Positions 6,955 to 17,032 of a stretch of DNA of 60,068 bases are shown here, piece after piece. The DNA is from Planctomycetota bacterium (GTDB lineage: Bacteria; Planctomycetota; SZUA-567; H5-PLA8). Every line of letters starts with the position of its first letter. The stretch's first letter is position 1. The stretch is taken from positions 1 through 60,068 of the forward strand of contig JAKLKQ010000040.1 of assembly GCA_023150555.1 (NCBI GenBank), written 5' to 3'. The position numbers were made by a program, and so were the translations under genes. The notes under the pieces were generated by a model that was not told the origin of the DNA, made no database searches, and worked only from the letters and a program-made list of their open reading frames with translations.

Positions 6955-9717
6955 GTGTACCGGAACTGGCTTTCCTGGCTCACCATCGTCATCGCCTGCC
7001 TGGCGCCGGTGGCCAGCGATTGCGAATACCGCTGGGGCTGGACGGTGATGGTCGCGGCGGTGCTGCTGCTGCTGATCCCGTTCCAGGGCCAGCGCCTGCT
7101 GCGCGCCCAGGGCCGCACGCCGCTGGATTTCGTCTTCTTCGCGCTGCTGGGCCTGCACATTCTCCAGATGCTGCCGCTGCCGCCGGGGCTGCTGGCCTGG
7201 CTGGCGCCGGTGAAGGCCGCCTTCGTGCCGGCGGGGGCCGACCCCGGGGCGTGGCGTCCGCTGAGCGCCAACCTGGAGGCCACGCGCGACAATCTGCTGA
7301 CGCTGTTCGCGTGCTACGGCGCGTACGTGCTGGGCTTCGCGCTGATGAGCCGCCCGTCGCGGGCCGAGCGCATGGGCATCGCGATGCTGGCGGTGGCGGG
7401 CGTGCTGGCGGTCTACGGCTTCACGCTGCTGGCGCATCCGGTGAAGGAGAAGTTCCCCGGCGTCCCGGAATACAACCCCGATCGCCTGAGCAGCACGTAC
7501 ACGAACCCCAACCGCTTTGCCGGATACCTGGAGATGATTCTGCCGATGGGCGCGGTCGCCATCGGGCTGCTGGTGGTGCGCGGCGCGCGGGGCGAGCGGC
7601 GCTTTTCGGAAGCGGTGAAATGGGGCTTTGTGGGCCCGCGGGCGGCGGGGGCGGTTGCCTTCGGCGCGGCATGGCTGGTGGTCTTCGTGGCCCTGCTGCT
7701 GACGCGTTCGCGCATGGGCATCGCGGCGTGCCTGGCCGGCGCGGTGGCGGCGACGGCGGTGGCGATGCGTGGGCGCGTCGGCGTGCGCGGGGTGCTCACG
7801 GCCGGAGCGGCGTTCGCGATGCTGATCGTGGTGGGGCTGGCGCTGGGCCTCAGCCCCGTGATGCAGCGTTACTCGCTGCTGTTCGAGGAATCGCTCTCGG
7901 GCGACACGCGCGTGCAGATCTGGCGCGACAGCCTGGGCCTGTTGCGCGACCATTGGCTGCTGGGCGGCGGCTCGGGCGCCTTCCGCAGCCTGTACGCGTA
8001 CTACCAGAGTCCCGAGGTGCAGGGCTACGCCAAATTCGCGCACAACGATTACCTCAACGCGTGGTGCGACTTGGGCCTGGCGGGCCTGGGCGTGATCGTT
8101 GCCGGCTTCGCGTTGTGGTGGCGGCGCGTGTTGAAGGCCTTCGCACGGCGCAACCTGCAGCACCGCGTGATCCTGTGGGGCTGCTGCTGGGCGGTGGCGG
8201 CGCTGCTGCTGCACAGCCTGGTGGATTTCAGCCTGCAGGGGCCGGCGAACGCGTGGCTCTTCTGCCTGATCCTGGGCGTGGGGCTGGGCGCGACGGAATC
8301 GCGCGAAGGGGCGCCGGGCGAGATCGACCCGCCGGCCGAGCGCGAGGCCTGGCGCCCGTTGGACCGGGCCTGCACGGCGCGCGCGGCGGCGCTGGCGGTG
8401 TTGTGCCTGCTGGCGTCGTGGCAGGCGCTGAACGTGCTCAGCGCCGAGATACAGTGGCCGGGCGACCGAGCGAGTATCTGGATCGGGCGGATGGCTCATG
8501 ACCTGCAATCCGCGAGTATCGACGCGGATCGCGCGCGCGCAAAAGATCCCTATTGCGTGCCGGTGCGCTACACGCAGGCCCAGGGCCTGGTGAACGCGGC
8601 GCTGCGCGAGCAGGACGAAGAGGCCCGCGTGAAGATGCTGGATCACGCGCAGGTGCTGTGCCAGGAAGCGCAGGAACTCGCGCCGCTGGATCCCAACCCC
8701 TGGTACCAGCTCGCGCGCGTGGCCATGGCGCGCAACAACGACTGGGCCGCGGCCAAGACGCTGCTGGACAAGGCGCGCCGCGCGGCGCCCGGCACCACCA
8801 ACATCGCGTACCTGTTCGCGTTGATCTCGATGCACGCGCAGCGCGCTCAGGGCTGGTCGGGCGTGGGCGTGAACGACGAGGCGCTGGACGCGCTGCGCCG
8901 CTGGATCGAGAGCAACCCCCAGGGCGCCGGCCAGGCCGCGCAGCTGCTGTTCTCGTTCGCTTCGTGGGAGCGGCGCTGGGCGGAGATCCTGCCGCCCGAA
9001 CCGGTGGCGCACCACCGCTTCGCGGGCGTGCTGATGCGGCAGGGCCTGCGCGAGGAAGCCTGCGCGATGCTGGAGCAGGGGCTGGGCCTGTTCGCGGCGC
9101 GCGGCGCGCCGCGGACGTACGAGCAGATCGAACTCGAGTCGCAGATGCGCCTGGACCTGTCCCTGGTGCAGCTGTCGGTGGGGAAGTCGGCCGAGGGCGT
9201 CGCCGGCATGCTGTCGTACTTCAGGAACATGCACTCCAACAACCGCCGCGAGAAGTTCTTCGAGTTGTGGACGCGGCGCCTGCGGCAGGGCACGCCCGAT
9301 GCGGGACTGGCCTTCGCTCAGGCGCTGGTGGCGGAGTTCCCCGACGAACCCTGGACGCACGAAGCCGTGGGGCGCGCGGCGACCAGCAACGGCGACTGGC
9401 AGCAGGCCGAGGCCTCCTACCGCCGCGCGATCGCGCTGGATCCCGACCCCGAGACCTACCACCAGCTGGCCAACCTGTTCTTCACGCAGAAGCTGTACAA
9501 CTCGGCGATGGCCGAGTTGACCCGCGCGATCCAGATGAAGCCGCTCAGCGCGGTGCTGCGGCTGAGCAAGGCGGAACTGCTCTCGCGGCTGGGCTACCAG
9601 CGCATCGCGCTGGAGGAACTGGATAACGCGCAGCGCCTGGATCCGTCGCTTTCGTCGCGCTGCCGGACGCTGAGGCAGGTATACGCAAAGCGTGAAGTGA
9701 CCGGCGAGCGGCTCTGA
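6955..9717 (+). CDS. Wzy/WaaL-like O-antigen ligase or polymerase with C-terminal TPRs
   Basis: 920 aa from GTG 6955, preceded by GGAGG; the frame runs much further upstream but that part is antisense to the glycosyltransferase. Residues 1-460 contain about 12 membrane helices. The conserved periplasmic region includes STYTNPNRFAGYLEMILP and, later, KFAHNDYLNAWCDLGLAGL, which is the Wzy_C/O-antigen ligase motif with the essential His. Residues from about 510 are soluble and carry TPR-like helical repeats (for example AEASYRRAIALDPDPETYHQ). The likely role is joining lipid-linked glycan to an acceptor at the periplasmic face, with the TPR region binding a partner or substrate protein. Such TPR fusions occur in protein-glycosylating ligases. 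Whether it is polymerase, ligase or oligosaccharyltransferase cannot be decided from sequence. Confidence 0.88.
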   Translation: MYRNWLSWLTIVIACLAPVASDCEYRWGWTVMVAAVLLLLIPFQGQRLLRAQGRTPLDFVFFALLGLHILQMLPLPPGLLAWLAPVKAAFVPAGADPGAWRPLSANLEATRDNLLTLFACYGAYVLGFALMSRPSRAERMGIAMLAVAGVLAVYGFTLLAHPVKEKFPGVPEYNPDRLSSTYTNPNRFAGYLEMILPMGAVAIGLLVVRGARGERRFSEAVKWGFVGPRAAGAVAFGAAWLVVFVALLLTRSRMGIAACLAGAVAATAVAMRGRVGVRGVLTAGAAFAMLIVVGLALGLSPVMQRYSLLFEESLSGDTRVQIWRDSLGLLRDHWLLGGGSGAFRSLYAYYQSPEVQGYAKFAHNDYLNAWCDLGLAGLGVIVAGFALWWRRVLKAFARRNLQHRVILWGCCWAVAALLLHSLVDFSLQGPANAWLFCLILGVGLGATESREGAPGEIDPPAEREAWRPLDRACTARAAALAVLCLLASWQALNVLSAEIQWPGDRASIWIGRMAHDLQSASIDADRARAKDPYCVPVRYTQAQGLVNAALREQDEEARVKMLDHAQVLCQEAQELAPLDPNPWYQLARVAMARNNDWAAAKTLLDKARRAAPGTTNIAYLFALISMHAQRAQGWSGVGVNDEALDALRRWIESNPQGAGQAAQLLFSFASWERRWAEILPPEPVAHHRFAGVLMRQGLREEACAMLEQGLGLFAARGAPRTYEQIELESQMRLDLSLVQLSVGKSAEGVAGMLSYFRNMHSNNRREKFFELWTRRLRQGTPDAGLAFAQALVAEFPDEPWTHEAVGRAATSNGDWQQAEASYRRAIALDPDPETYHQLANLFFTQKLYNSAMAELTRAIQMKPLSAVLRLSKAELLSRLGYQRIALEELDNAQRLDPSLSSRCRTLRQVYAKREVTGERL

Positions 9718-9767
9718 GCCGGAAGAATTTTTCGGAAATTTCGATTGCACACGCGCACCGCAAGTAG

Positions 9768-9808
9768 GTTAGGGCGGTCCGCCGACCTGGAAATCGGCGC
9801 ACCCTAAC
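9768..9808 (+). terminator. Hairpin after the ligase gene
   Basis: GTTAGGG (9768-9774) pairs with CCCTAAC (9802-9808), and inside it GCCGA pairs with TCGGC. There is an internal loop and no T-run, so it may be a structured intergenic repeat rather than a factor-independent terminator. It sits 50 bases after the stop. Confidence 0.4.
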
Positions 9809-9966
9809 AGAAGCTGCACTTGTTCAGAATCAGGATTAAAGTTGAACTCAAGGAATCTATATTTAAACTTTTTCCCTGTTGGTGTTTAGAGTAGTTCCCT
9901 TGGCAGTGCCCATACCTTTCGCGCGGACGCAGCGCACCGCTGTGTCTTCCCGCATGCACCCCTTGA

Positions 9967-12900
9967 ATGCGTTCCCCGTTTTCGGACGGGAGGCGCAGCA
10001 GCTTGAAGCGGAAATCGTTCCTCCGGTTGTTGCCGGTCGCCTGCATGGCGGCGCTGGCGGTGCTTTCGCCACGCGCGCACGCCGCGGGCGAGGTTCGCAA
10101 CGTCGAGACGAACGAGACCTTCACGACGCTGAAGGCCGCCATCGACGACGCCGACACGCTCTCCGGCCACACGCTGCGCGTTGAAGTCCCGCTGCTGAAC
10201 GAAGGCCTGGTCACCGTCCACAAGGACCTGACGATCCGGGGCCTGAACGGGACCGAAGTCATCCTCGCCAACACGAACACCGGCTCGACGGGCGACGCGC
10301 GCGCCTGGTTCCTGGTCAACAGCGGGATCACCCTGCACGTCGAAGGGCTGACCTTCGACGGCAACGCCGGCACCCGGCAGATCTACCAGGTCTTCCGGCA
10401 CAAGGGCGGCGGCAGCTTCAACAACTGCACTTTTCGCAACGTCGACTACCCGAGCTACCAGGGTTCGGCGATCGTGGCCTTCGGCGCCGCGAACGCGGAC
10501 GTGGACGTGCGGCACTGCACGTTCGAGAACATCAGCCGCGTCGGGATCCTGTACTTCGGCACCGGCATCACGAACTCGGTCTGCTACTCCTGCACGTTCA
10601 TCGGCCAGGGCAACGGCGACCGCGTGAACTACGGCGTCGAAGTGGGCGCCGGCGCGGTGGTGCAGATCCAGAACAGCACGTTCTCGGATTACGCCGGCAT
10701 TACGTCCAACGACGGCAGCACCTCGGCCGGCGTGGCCGTCTCGACCTTCTTCGCCGCCGGCACCGCAGCGACCCTCACGTCCTGCTCGATCACGGGCAGC
10801 GCCTTCGGCCTGGCGGTGGGATTCGACACCAGCGACACGTCGGCCGTGACGGCGCGCTACTGCGCCTTCGAGGGGAATTCGATCGGTGTGGCCAGCTTCG
10901 GCCCGCTGGTGGACGCGGCGATGTGCTGGTGGGGCGACGCGACGGGGCCCGAGGACCTGATCGGCGGCATCGAGGCCGACGGCACGACGCACATCCCGCC
11001 CACCACCAACGCGGCCACCGACGTCAAGAACGCCAACGGGCTGGGCAATCCCGTCACCGACCAGCGCGTCGACTACACGCCGTGGACCAGCGTCGTGCCT
11101 CTGCCGCTGATCGGCCTGGCCAAGGAAGTGACCACCGTCGTCAGCAACAGCAACAACACCTTCGACGTCACCTTTACGTTCACCGTCGAGAACATGGGGA
11201 CCTCGTTCCTGGAGCAGGTGCAGGTCACCGACGACCTGCTCAGCGTCATGACGCTGACCGGCTACAGCGTCCTGAGCCTGACGTCGGCCGATCTGTCGGT
11301 GAACGCGGGCTTCGACGGGGAGTCGGACATCGACCTGCTGGACGGCTCGGACATACTGGCGCCCGACGAGGTGGCCGAGATCGTGCTGAAGATCCGCGTG
11401 CAGGCGCCCGGCACGTACCACAACACGTCCTTCGCGTCCGGCGACAACGGCTTCGGCACGGGAACGACCGACCGCAGCACCAACAGCGACGACCCCGACG
11501 ATGACGGCGGCGACCCCAGCGACGACAACAACGGCAATCCGTCCGACAACAGCGACCTGACCAGCTTCACGCTCAACGCGCCGCCCACCGCGAACAACGA
11601 CGCCTTCGAGGTCCTGCCCGATACGTCCAACAACGTGCTGAACGTGCTGGGCAACGACAGCACCATGCCCGACACCGCCGAGACGCTGACGATCACGACC
11701 TCCGGCGCCACGAACCGCGGCGGCAGCGTGAGCATCGCGCCGGACGGCCTGAGCCTGATCTACACGCCGGCCCCGGGCTTTACCGGCATGGAGACGTTCA
11801 CCTACACCGTCAGCGACGGCAACGGCGGTACGGACTCGGCCACCGTCACGGTCAACGTTACGCTGGACCCCGGCGGCAACAGCCCGCCGGTGGCGACCAA
11901 CGTCTCGCCGGGCAGTGCCACGCTGAACCTGGTCGGCGGGGAGAGCTTCGATTTCGAAGTCACCGCCGTCGACGCCGACGGTGACATCCTGACCTTCGCG
12001 TGGAACTTCGGCGATGGCACCAAGATCACCGGCATCGGCGCGACGCAGATCACCAAGGCCTACGATCCCGGCATCTACACCGTCACCGTCACGGTTACCG
12101 ACGGCAACGGCGGCAGCGACACGGTGACGTTCACCGTCTTCGTTACCGGCGGTGTCGACGACACGGACCTGTACGTCGCCAAGGGCGCCTTCAAGATCGA
12201 TTTCAAGGCCCATGCCGGCACCAAGGGCCCGAATGACGCGATCAGCTTCGCCGGCAACGTGAACCCCGCCGGCCTGCCCACCGCCTTCCCGGCCAACTCG
12301 GAGGTGGAAGTCACCGTCAACGACGAGGTGTTCCTGGGCGGGCACGTCCCGCTGAACACGAAGGGCCAGGCCAAAGGCGCGGGCGGCGGCGGCCAGAAGT
12401 TCTCGTTCAAGATAAGCCCCAAGAACGGCAAGTACGCGCTGAAGGTCAGTAAGGACGACCTGCGCGCGGCCTTCCCCGAAATCACCGACACGACCGAGAG
12501 CGGCGTGCTGCTGCCGGTGCGCGTGCGCCTGGAGTTCTTCAACACGGGTATGACTTTCCCCGCGTTCGCAGGGCAGCCCGAATTCCTGTACAGCACCAAG
12601 GCGGGCGGCTCGAGCTCGGGCAAGTTCGCGTTCAAGAAGAACCGGCTGCTCAGCGGCGCCTACATCGGGGTCAAGACCTCCGCCAAGCTGGGCAAGAGCG
12701 GCGGGTACATGGTCGCGTCCAAGGGTTACTTCGAGATGGGCGGCGGCGGCGCCGTCGTTCCCGATCCCGGCACGGACATCACCCTGGACATCGGCGGCAC
12801 GCCGGTCACGTTCTCCAGCGACCTGCTCACACAGACCGCCAAGAACCTGCTCCTGCCCAAGAACGCGCTGCCGGGCCTGCTGCTGACGTTCAACCTCAAC

Positions 12901-13095
12901 AACCCGAAGAAGAGCTTCGTGATCCAGACCGACGAACTGACCGGCACCGGGATTCCGGACGCCGCGCCGGCGGAGCCCACGTTCCACAATATGCCGCTGC
13001 GCATCACGATGACGATCGGCGGCGAGCAGGTGGTGTTCGAAACGATCATCGAGTTGCTGCGCAAGACCAGCACCTCGACGTCCTGGAAGCGGTAG
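9967..13095 (+). CDS. Large exported beta-helix / DUF11 / cadherin-like / PKD protein
   Basis: 1042 aa. A signal peptide ends near residue 40 (...AVLSPRAHA). Residues 60-380 form a right-handed beta-helix region (GLTFDGNAG, FNNCTFRNVDYPS). From 385 to 500 it resembles a DUF11-type repeat (FTFTVENMGTSFLEQVQVTD). An Asp/Asn/Ser-rich acidic linker (about 510-535) leads to a cadherin-like domain (YTPAPGFTGMETFTYTVSDG) and a PKD domain (FAWNFGDG, then YDPGIYTVTVTVTDG). The last 300 residues are a beta-rich module also seen in two other exported proteins of this window. It is probably a surface or secreted structural/adhesion protein. ATG 9967 has no ribosome site; TTG 10003, preceded by GGGAGG, gives a tidier signal peptide and may be the real start. 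It is followed after 4 bases by the FecR-like gene. Confidence 0.82.
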   Translation: MRSPFSDGRRSSLKRKSFLRLLPVACMAALAVLSPRAHAAGEVRNVETNETFTTLKAAIDDADTLSGHTLRVEVPLLNEGLVTVHKDLTIRGLNGTEVILANTNTGSTGDARAWFLVNSGITLHVEGLTFDGNAGTRQIYQVFRHKGGGSFNNCTFRNVDYPSYQGSAIVAFGAANADVDVRHCTFENISRVGILYFGTGITNSVCYSCTFIGQGNGDRVNYGVEVGAGAVVQIQNSTFSDYAGITSNDGSTSAGVAVSTFFAAGTAATLTSCSITGSAFGLAVGFDTSDTSAVTARYCAFEGNSIGVASFGPLVDAAMCWWGDATGPEDLIGGIEADGTTHIPPTTNAATDVKNANGLGNPVTDQRVDYTPWTSVVPLPLIGLAKEVTTVVSNSNNTFDVTFTFTVENMGTSFLEQVQVTDDLLSVMTLTGYSVLSLTSADLSVNAGFDGESDIDLLDGSDILAPDEVAEIVLKIRVQAPGTYHNTSFASGDNGFGTGTTDRSTNSDDPDDDGGDPSDDNNGNPSDNSDLTSFTLNAPPTANNDAFEVLPDTSNNVLNVLGNDSTMPDTAETLTITTSGATNRGGSVSIAPDGLSLIYTPAPGFTGMETFTYTVSDGNGGTDSATVTVNVTLDPGGNSPPVATNVSPGSATLNLVGGESFDFEVTAVDADGDILTFAWNFGDGTKITGIGATQITKAYDPGIYTVTVTVTDGNGGSDTVTFTVFVTGGVDDTDLYVAKGAFKIDFKAHAGTKGPNDAISFAGNVNPAGLPTAFPANSEVEVTVNDEVFLGGHVPLNTKGQAKGAGGGGQKFSFKISPKNGKYALKVSKDDLRAAFPEITDTTESGVLLPVRVRLEFFNTGMTFPAFAGQPEFLYSTKAGGSSSGKFAFKKNRLLSGAYIGVKTSAKLGKSGGYMVASKGYFEMGGGGAVVPDPGTDITLDIGGTPVTFSSDLLTQTAKNLLLPKNALPGLLLTFNLNNPKKSFVIQTDELTGTGIPDAAPAEPTFHNMPLRITMTIGGEQVVFETIIELLRKTSTSTSWKR

Positions 13096-13099
13096 GAGG

Positions 13100-14134
13100 A
13101 TGGTTCGCTTGACGCGTCCGCGCTACTTCGCGCGCCTTGCCCTGGGGCTCTGCCTGGCTTGGTCCGGCAGCGCCGCGGCGCTTGGCGTGCACGCGGGCGA
13201 GCAGGCGAAGGCCGCCGCGCCGGAGCGCGAGGCCGTGAACTGGCCCTCCTCCTCCGCGCTTCAGGTCCAGTCGGTTCATACGATCAAGATCGGCACCGAC
13301 GCGAAGGGCGCGCCCACCTACGAGTACACCAAGGCCGACGCGGTGGACGTGCAGCGCCGCGGCGAAGCGCGGACCCAGGCCCTGGCCGCCGGGGCTTTCG
13401 TCGGGGCCCAGGATACGCTGATCACGCCCGCCGACCGCATCCTCCAGATCCGCTTCAGCGACGGAACGCTGATGGTGCTCGGCCGCGCCTCGCGCCTGTG
13501 CATCGCCGACCGCTTCGTGGCCGGCGGCGGCGTTCATACCGTCCTGACGCTGTACCAGGGCATCGTGCGCCTGAAGGTCAGCGCCCTGACGGCGCGCGGC
13601 GGCCTGCAGGTCCACACGCCCGTGGCGTCGGTGCGCGTTGCCGAGCCCTGCGGATTCATCGTCCAGCACCGTCCCCCGGTGCGCGCAGGCGAAGGCGCCT
13701 GTGCGAGCGTCTCGATGCTCGGCGGCCAGGCGGCTGTGCGGCCGGCCAACACCAAGTGCGACGATGCACCGCTGGACCTGCGCCGCCGCGGCGAACAGCT
13801 GCACATCTGCGAGGGCTCGGGCCGCGAGCCCGTGCGCGAGCGCGCGACCGATGAGGAACTGCACGAGCTGGCGCGCGAAGTGCCGTTCCTCTTCGACGGG
13901 CAGGCTTGGCTGAAGGAAGAGCCTGAACTGCCCGCGCCCATTGCGTCGCTGGAGACGGCGAATCACATCGCGCTGGCTCCGGAGCTGCCCGGCGCGCTGC
14001 CGCCGCCGCCGGTTCTGGACGGCACGCCGCCCTTCCAGTTCACGCCGACGTCGCCCGATTTCCACGATCCGATACGGGAGGTTTTGCCGCCGGCGCTGAC
14101 GCCGACGAACCACATCAGTCCATCCGGTCCCTAA
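13100..14134 (+). CDS. Exported FecR-domain protein
   Basis: 344 aa. The N-terminal signal peptide is ALGLCLAWSGSAAALG. Residues 85-190 have the FecR pattern: a hydrophobic beta-strand series with DTLITPADRILQIRFSDGTLMVLG, then IVRLKVSALTARGGLQVHTPVASVRV. FecR-like periplasmic domains outside iron signalling are common in bacteria with large exported beta-rich proteins, and here it probably plays a structural or sensory envelope role. The C-terminal 90 residues are Pro-rich. The gene follows the large beta-helix gene by only 4 bases, so they form one operon. The ribosome site GGAGG directly abuts ATG 13100, and TTG 13109, nine bases after GGAGG, is better spaced and still leaves a signal peptide. 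Confidence 0.78.
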   Translation: MVRLTRPRYFARLALGLCLAWSGSAAALGVHAGEQAKAAAPEREAVNWPSSSALQVQSVHTIKIGTDAKGAPTYEYTKADAVDVQRRGEARTQALAAGAFVGAQDTLITPADRILQIRFSDGTLMVLGRASRLCIADRFVAGGGVHTVLTLYQGIVRLKVSALTARGGLQVHTPVASVRVAEPCGFIVQHRPPVRAGEGACASVSMLGGQAAVRPANTKCDDAPLDLRRRGEQLHICEGSGREPVRERATDEELHELAREVPFLFDGQAWLKEEPELPAPIASLETANHIALAPELPGALPPPPVLDGTPPFQFTPTSPDFHDPIREVLPPALTPTNHISPSGP

Positions 14135-14195
14135 ACGGCGTGGGGCCCCTTGGCCCCCGCTCCACCGTCTGGAGCGGGCGGCCCCCGCCTGATCG

Positions 14196-14236
14196 CCCCC
14201 GCTGTCCGCACCTCCGGACAGCGGGGGTCTGTTTTT
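14196..14236 (+). terminator. Strong factor-independent terminator
   Basis: A perfect 13-bp GC-rich stem (CCCCCGCTGTCCG at 14196-14208 with its complement at 14215-14227), a 6-base loop and then TCTGTTTTT. It ends the operon of the beta-helix and FecR-like genes. Confidence 0.9.
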
Positions 14237-14397
14237 GCGCCTGTGCGTGCGGCGCATGCGCGGCTCTTACTCGAAGCATACAAACCACTTGCGAAGTTCC
14301 TTGCGCGGCGGTTTCGACTGGCACGCGGTGTTCTATGGATACCCGCGTACGGGACGAGTGTGCGATGTCCCGGACAGGAATCGGAAAGGAGCAGGCC

Positions 14398-15018
14398 ATG
14401 AAACCCGCGCGCATGCCATCCGCTCTGAAACTTCCTGCCGTGCTGGCACTTGCGTGCCTCTGCACCGCGACCGGTGCCATGGAACGGCACCACTACGAGA
14501 TCCGGCTGGTCCGCGAGGCCGGCGGTGGACCGCTCAAGGCGGCCCCCGAAGGCAGCGTCGCGCTGCCCGAGCAGTTGGCGGCGACGTCCTCGCCTAAGCT
14601 CGACGAGGAGCAGCAGGCCATGATCGCGTGGCACTACCGCAACGCGGCGCGCCTGGCGCGGTCTTTCGCCGAGAAGGAAAACGCGCGCGTGTACCGCGAC
14701 CGCCTTCCGGAGAAGCTGAACCTATACCTGGATCCGTCGGGCGTCGCGCATGCTACCGGGCAGCCGCGCTACGAAGGCGGCGGCGAGGCCGTGGGCCGCA
14801 TCGACCTGCGGAACGGCGTCGTCTACCTGGGCAGCGCCAATCCCAAGGTGCTCTACGCCGAGCTGGGCAAGTGGTTCTTCTACGAGCCCAACTATCGCTG
14901 GGGCCAGAATCGCTCCGAAGACCGCAAACGCATGTACCTGGCGATGCGCTTCGCGCGCTACTGCCTGGACCGGGAGAACTGGTCCGAGGACGGCGGAAGC
15001 GCCGGCGCCCTGTGGTAG
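14398..15018 (+). CDS. Secreted protein of unknown function
   Basis: 206 aa. The start at 14398 is preceded by AAAGGAG at 7-base spacing. The frame is open further upstream but that part overlaps the terminator. The signal peptide is LKLPAVLALACLCTATGAM. The mature part is mixed helix and strand with no motif I recognise. Notable stretches are RIDLRNGVVYLGSANPKVLY and a Trp/Tyr-rich segment GKWFFYEPNYRWGQN. The gene stands alone between a strong terminator upstream and a hairpin terminator downstream, so it is its own transcription unit. It converges on the NtrC-type regulator. No function can be assigned. Confidence 0.75.
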   Translation: MKPARMPSALKLPAVLALACLCTATGAMERHHYEIRLVREAGGGPLKAAPEGSVALPEQLAATSSPKLDEEQQAMIAWHYRNAARLARSFAEKENARVYRDRLPEKLNLYLDPSGVAHATGQPRYEGGGEAVGRIDLRNGVVYLGSANPKVLYAELGKWFFYEPNYRWGQNRSEDRKRMYLAMRFARYCLDRENWSEDGGSAGALW

Positions 15019-15052
15019 GCACTTCAAGGGGCCCCAACCGGCGCCGGGTACT

Positions 15053-15082
15053 AGCGGCGGCTTTTCAAGGCCGCCGCTTTTC
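15053..15082 (+). terminator. Hairpin terminator between convergent genes
   Basis: AGCGGCGGC (15053-15061) pairs with GCCGCCGCT (15070-15078), and the stem is followed by TTTTC. It lies 35 bases after the secreted orphan and 20 bases before the convergent regulator gene ends. Confidence 0.75.
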
Positions 15083-15097
15083 ATTGGGTGAAGAAGT

Positions 15098-16522
<1,425 letters not shown>

Positions 16523-17032
16523 GGTTGTTATGTTCCGTCCTCGCCGCGGCACGCGCTTGGCGTGCGTGCGGTGGTGCTACCCCGTTCGCGCTCTCCCGTG
16601 GGACTTGCCTGATGCCGGCTGCGGGCTCCGGTGCGGTGCGTACCGGTCAAGCCGGAACAAGGTGGGCGACCTTCCTCGTCCTCACAAATCACTATAATTG
16701 GTTCTCCGCGCAGGAGCAAAAAATTAATCCGTGAAGACTACATTTTCAGCTCAAAAGCACATGTGCGCCCGGTGAACCGTACACAAAGCGTATCTTTGCG
16801 GAAAGGAAAATCCGCCGGTTCCTGCACCAGTGCCTCCTTATTGACGGCCGTCCAGGACCGCGGACCCTGGCCCCGCGGCGGGCTTAGAGGGCGTTCGCCG
16901 TCCGGAGCTCCGGACCGCTTCAGGCCCATAACCCACTGGTGTATATGTAGTTGCGGACAGTCTTCTGTTTGGCATAGGGCTTGTTAAAGCTCCTCGCGGA
17001 CGACAGGCGGACGGATTCGGGAGGGTACAACG
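16523..17032. other. 510-base intergenic region between divergent regulator genes
   Basis: No convincing gene is seen. The region is less GC-rich near 16,690-16,810. It must hold the promoters of both divergent regulators; the only specific candidate I can name is the sigma-54-like element at 16970-16984. Confidence 0.6.
16970..16984 (+). promoter_or_regulatory. Sigma-54-like -24/-12 element
   Basis: TGGCAT, five bases, then TTGTT. The -24 GG and -12 G have the correct 12-base register, but the usual C of TTGC is T. It lies about 50 bases before the REC-REC-HPt gene and is divergent from the NtrC-type gene, which makes regulation of one by the other plausible but unproven. Confidence 0.35.

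Noticed and set aside
6862..9750. 962-aa minus-strand frame opposite the ligase gene
   Set aside because: Arg/Gln/Ala-rich product without domain or ribosome site; the plus strand encodes a clear membrane ligase with TPRs.
9886..12987. Long open frame on the minus strand opposite the large beta-helix gene
   Set aside because: In GC-rich DNA antisense frames stay open by codon bias; the product is low-complexity Val/Arg/Gly/Ala, with no domain, and the plus strand has a signal peptide and clear domains.
14318..14336. TGGCACG-like sequence as a sigma-54 promoter for the secreted orphan at 14398
   Set aside because: The -12 half does not match TTGC in the required register.
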